Below, one piece after another: positions 5,537 to 6,594 of a stretch of 6,594 bases of DNA (positions are counted from its first letter, which is position 1; every line of letters begins with the position of its first letter). A model generated the notes under the pieces. That model ran no database searches and was not told the origin of the DNA. It saw only the letters and a program-made list of their open reading frames with translations. The DNA comes from Gemmatimonadota bacterium. Lineage in GTDB: Bacteria; Latescibacterota; UBA2968; UBA8231. The translations under genes were made by a program, and so were the position numbers. Where the stretch lies: positions 1 through 6,594 of the forward strand of contig PATE01000037.1 in the NCBI GenBank assembly GCA_002712305.1. The letters are read 5' to 3'.

Positions 5537-6594
5537 GTGGACGACTTTTCCACCTTCTAGATGGGTTTCCTTCCCCGCCACATCGGCGTGCCCGATCTCT
5601 CGATACACTCGGGCAACGGCCTCTGCCTGCTCCTGCCTGCCGAGCACGTCCGCATAGGCCTGTGGAAGATCGTGGAACGATCCGTCTTCCCACCGCATCG
5701 CTTCTTCCATGCCCAGGAATTTCGTGCCAAACTTCCCGTAAGCGATGGTTGCGTCGACGGACAGGATCGGAATTGCGATGGGGATCGTTCCGAGGGAACC
5801 GATCACCACAATGAGTGGGATCGCCACCATGGATCGGTGGGCCCCGCGACGAGTGAGGAATCCCTCGATAGCGACGGCGCCACCGGCAAGCAACATCGGA
5901 TAGGCGGGGGCGAGATAGTAGACCTTGCCACTGAAGAGCAATAGTACCAGCAAGTTGCTCAGGAATAACCATCCCATTGGTGCTGCAAACCGCTTCGCAT
6001 CTGGTCGCAGGCACCACCAGAGGCCGATAAGCCAGATGGGAGCCCCGTAGAGATTCACGAGCACCTGTGTGAATAGAAACGTGAAAGGATCCACATGATC
6101 GAGCTGGCTCTGAGCAAGCGCGCTCATGTGCTCGACAACGGGGAAACCCTCCTGCCACTGCCAATGAAGATTCGGCGCCCAGATCACGAGGGCGACCGCC
6201 GCTGATATCCAGGGCCATCGTGTCGTTACGTGATGTCGGTGAGGTGTCAGGGTAAGGCCGACGAAGATACCGCCCACGAAGAGCAGCATCGTGTATTTCG
6301 TCAGCAGTCCGAGACCAACGAAGACTCCCAGGGCCAACCAGCCCCGTGGGGTCGGTGTACGGAGTATTCCAAGAAATAGCCATGCCGCCGTCACATATGT
6401 CAGCAGGTCAAGGGCGACCGGTTGGAGCAGCACATTGGCGCGCAGATAGATGACACCGACAAGAAAGGCGACGGCCGCCATTTGCTCAGCCCACCGGCCT
6501 CCGCCCATATCGGCAGCCATCCTCGCTGTCAGCCACAGACACAAGGCCCCGGCCAGCGCCGGAAACAGACGAACCCCCGCGACCCATGTGCCGA
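5267..6594 (-). CDS. GT39/PMT-family membrane glycosyltransferase, both ends incomplete
   Basis: A multi-pass glycosyltransferase of the dolichyl-phosphate-mannose/ArnT-like class (PMT_2 domain), which moves a sugar from a polyprenyl-phosphate carrier in the membrane. The frame enters from the right edge with RLFPALAGAL. The reading below numbers from an internal TTG at 6544. Family landmarks: VLLQPVALDLLTY (38-50), RGWLALGVFVGLGLLTKYT (67-85), WAPNLHWQW (122-130), GKVYYLAPAYPMLLAGGA (206-223), and LPQAYADVLG...AVARVY (293-314). Hydrophobic segments suitable as membrane helices lie near 21-38, 43-62, 70-98, 110-124, 153-178, 190-205, 208-226 and 238-262. The N-terminal acidic catalytic motif is outside the window. 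Family resemblance stops around residue 316 (near 5590): the expected NYGEAGA-like segment and following S.HN..YWG-like region are absent. The frame continues to a stop at 5267, 270 bp of it antisense to the phosphodiesterase gene, so the last 90 or so residues are not family sequence. Probably a 3'-truncated gene. Confidence 0.75.
   Translation of the reverse strand, partial: GTWVAGVRLFPALAGALCLWLTARMAADMGGGRWAEQMAAVAFLVGVIYLRANVLLQPVALDLLTYVTAAWLFLGILRTPTPRGWLALGVFVGLGLLTKYTMLLFVGGIFVGLTLTPHRHHVTTRWPWISAAVALVIWAPNLHWQWQEGFPVVEHMSALAQSQLDHVDPFTFLFTQVLVNLYGAPIWLIGLWWCLRPDAKRFAAPMGWLFLSNLLVLLLFSGKVYYLAPAYPMLLAGGAVAIEGFLTRRGAHRSMVAIPLIVVIGSLGTIPIAIPILSVDATIAYGKFGTKFLGMEEAMRWEDGSFHDLPQAYADVLGRQEQAEAVARVYREIGHADVAGKETHLEGGKVVHLPSLEWLRGRLTGFLGPFLQPIGPVDRHPIDAHVGAGGHRLSVSDAPATDFEPQIYRRSDQLRCDGIDVNRHTIVAFRGARHDRFVRVS
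5535..5555. terminator. hairpin at the 3' end of the phosphodiesterase gene
   Basis: AGGTGGA (5535-5541) and TCCACCT (5549-5555) form a perfect 7-bp stem around a 7-nt loop. Two bases of the stop codon TAG (5534-5536) are inside the stem. The following plus-strand sequence has only short T tracts, so as an intrinsic terminator it is weak. On the minus strand it would lie inside the run-on of the glycosyltransferase frame. Confidence 0.4.

Noticed and set aside
5460-6383. 307-codon minus-strand frame parallel to the glycosyltransferase
   Set aside because: Low-complexity Arg/Pro/Ser shadow; the neighbouring frame has the membrane helices and family motifs. I also checked whether it continues the glycosyltransferase after 5590 and it does not.
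1-6594. CRISPR array, tRNA, rRNA or intact insertion sequence
   Set aside because: No regular spaced repeats, no cloverleaf-like or rRNA-like segments and no transposase-like translation were seen in any frame.

Overview
The window comes from a moderately high-GC bacterium (roughly 58-60% GC by eye). Third-position-GC coding, a C25/gingipain-type peptidase fragment, a dolichyl-phosphate-mannose-transferase-like membrane glycosyltransferase and a solitary ilvD would fit an FCB-group or Gemmatimonadota-like lineage. That placement is inference from gene content only. The window is ordinary chromosome carrying a small mobile-type toxin-antitoxin cassette. I see no CRISPR array, tRNA, rRNA or intact insertion sequence.

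Layout, left to right. (1) 1-567, minus: N-terminal part of a secreted protein that resembles the prodomain of C25 cysteine peptidases (PorU/gingipain type), cut by the left edge. (2) 568-775: divergent promoter region. (3) 776-2641, plus: ilvD, dihydroxy-acid dehydratase, complete and close to the E. coli type. (4) 2662-3272, minus: a complete type II toxin-antitoxin operon, Phd/YefM-type antitoxin first and PIN-domain (VapC) toxin second. The stop and start codons overlap (GTGA). The operon has a recognisable promoter and a dyad operator candidate at its transcription start. (5) 3344-3477: non-coding, with a cluster of TGTCA/TGACA elements. (6) 3478-4572, minus: a Gfo/Idh/MocA-family oxidoreductase with a long His-rich insertion and an altered catalytic motif. 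(7) 4573-4729: divergent promoter region. (8) 4730-5536, plus: a cytoplasmic glycerophosphodiester phosphodiesterase. (9) 5267 to beyond the right edge, minus: a multi-pass GT39/PMT-family glycosyltransferase. Its recognisable part stops near 5590, and its reading frame then runs antisense into the phosphodiesterase gene, suggesting a lost 3' end.

The genes do not form a single pathway. ilvD is a branched-chain amino acid gene standing apart from its usual ilv/leu partners. The toxin-antitoxin pair is a self-contained, self-regulated cassette inserted tail-to-tail with ilvD (20-bp gap). The oxidoreductase and the phosphodiesterase are divergently transcribed from a shared 157-bp region. The -10 elements assigned to the toxin-antitoxin operon and to the phosphodiesterase share the 10-mer AGAGTATCAT. 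The most notable points are the eroded 3' end of the glycosyltransferase, the operator/promoter geometry of the toxin-antitoxin operon, and the unusual active site of the oxidoreductase. No convincing new multi-gene system is visible.
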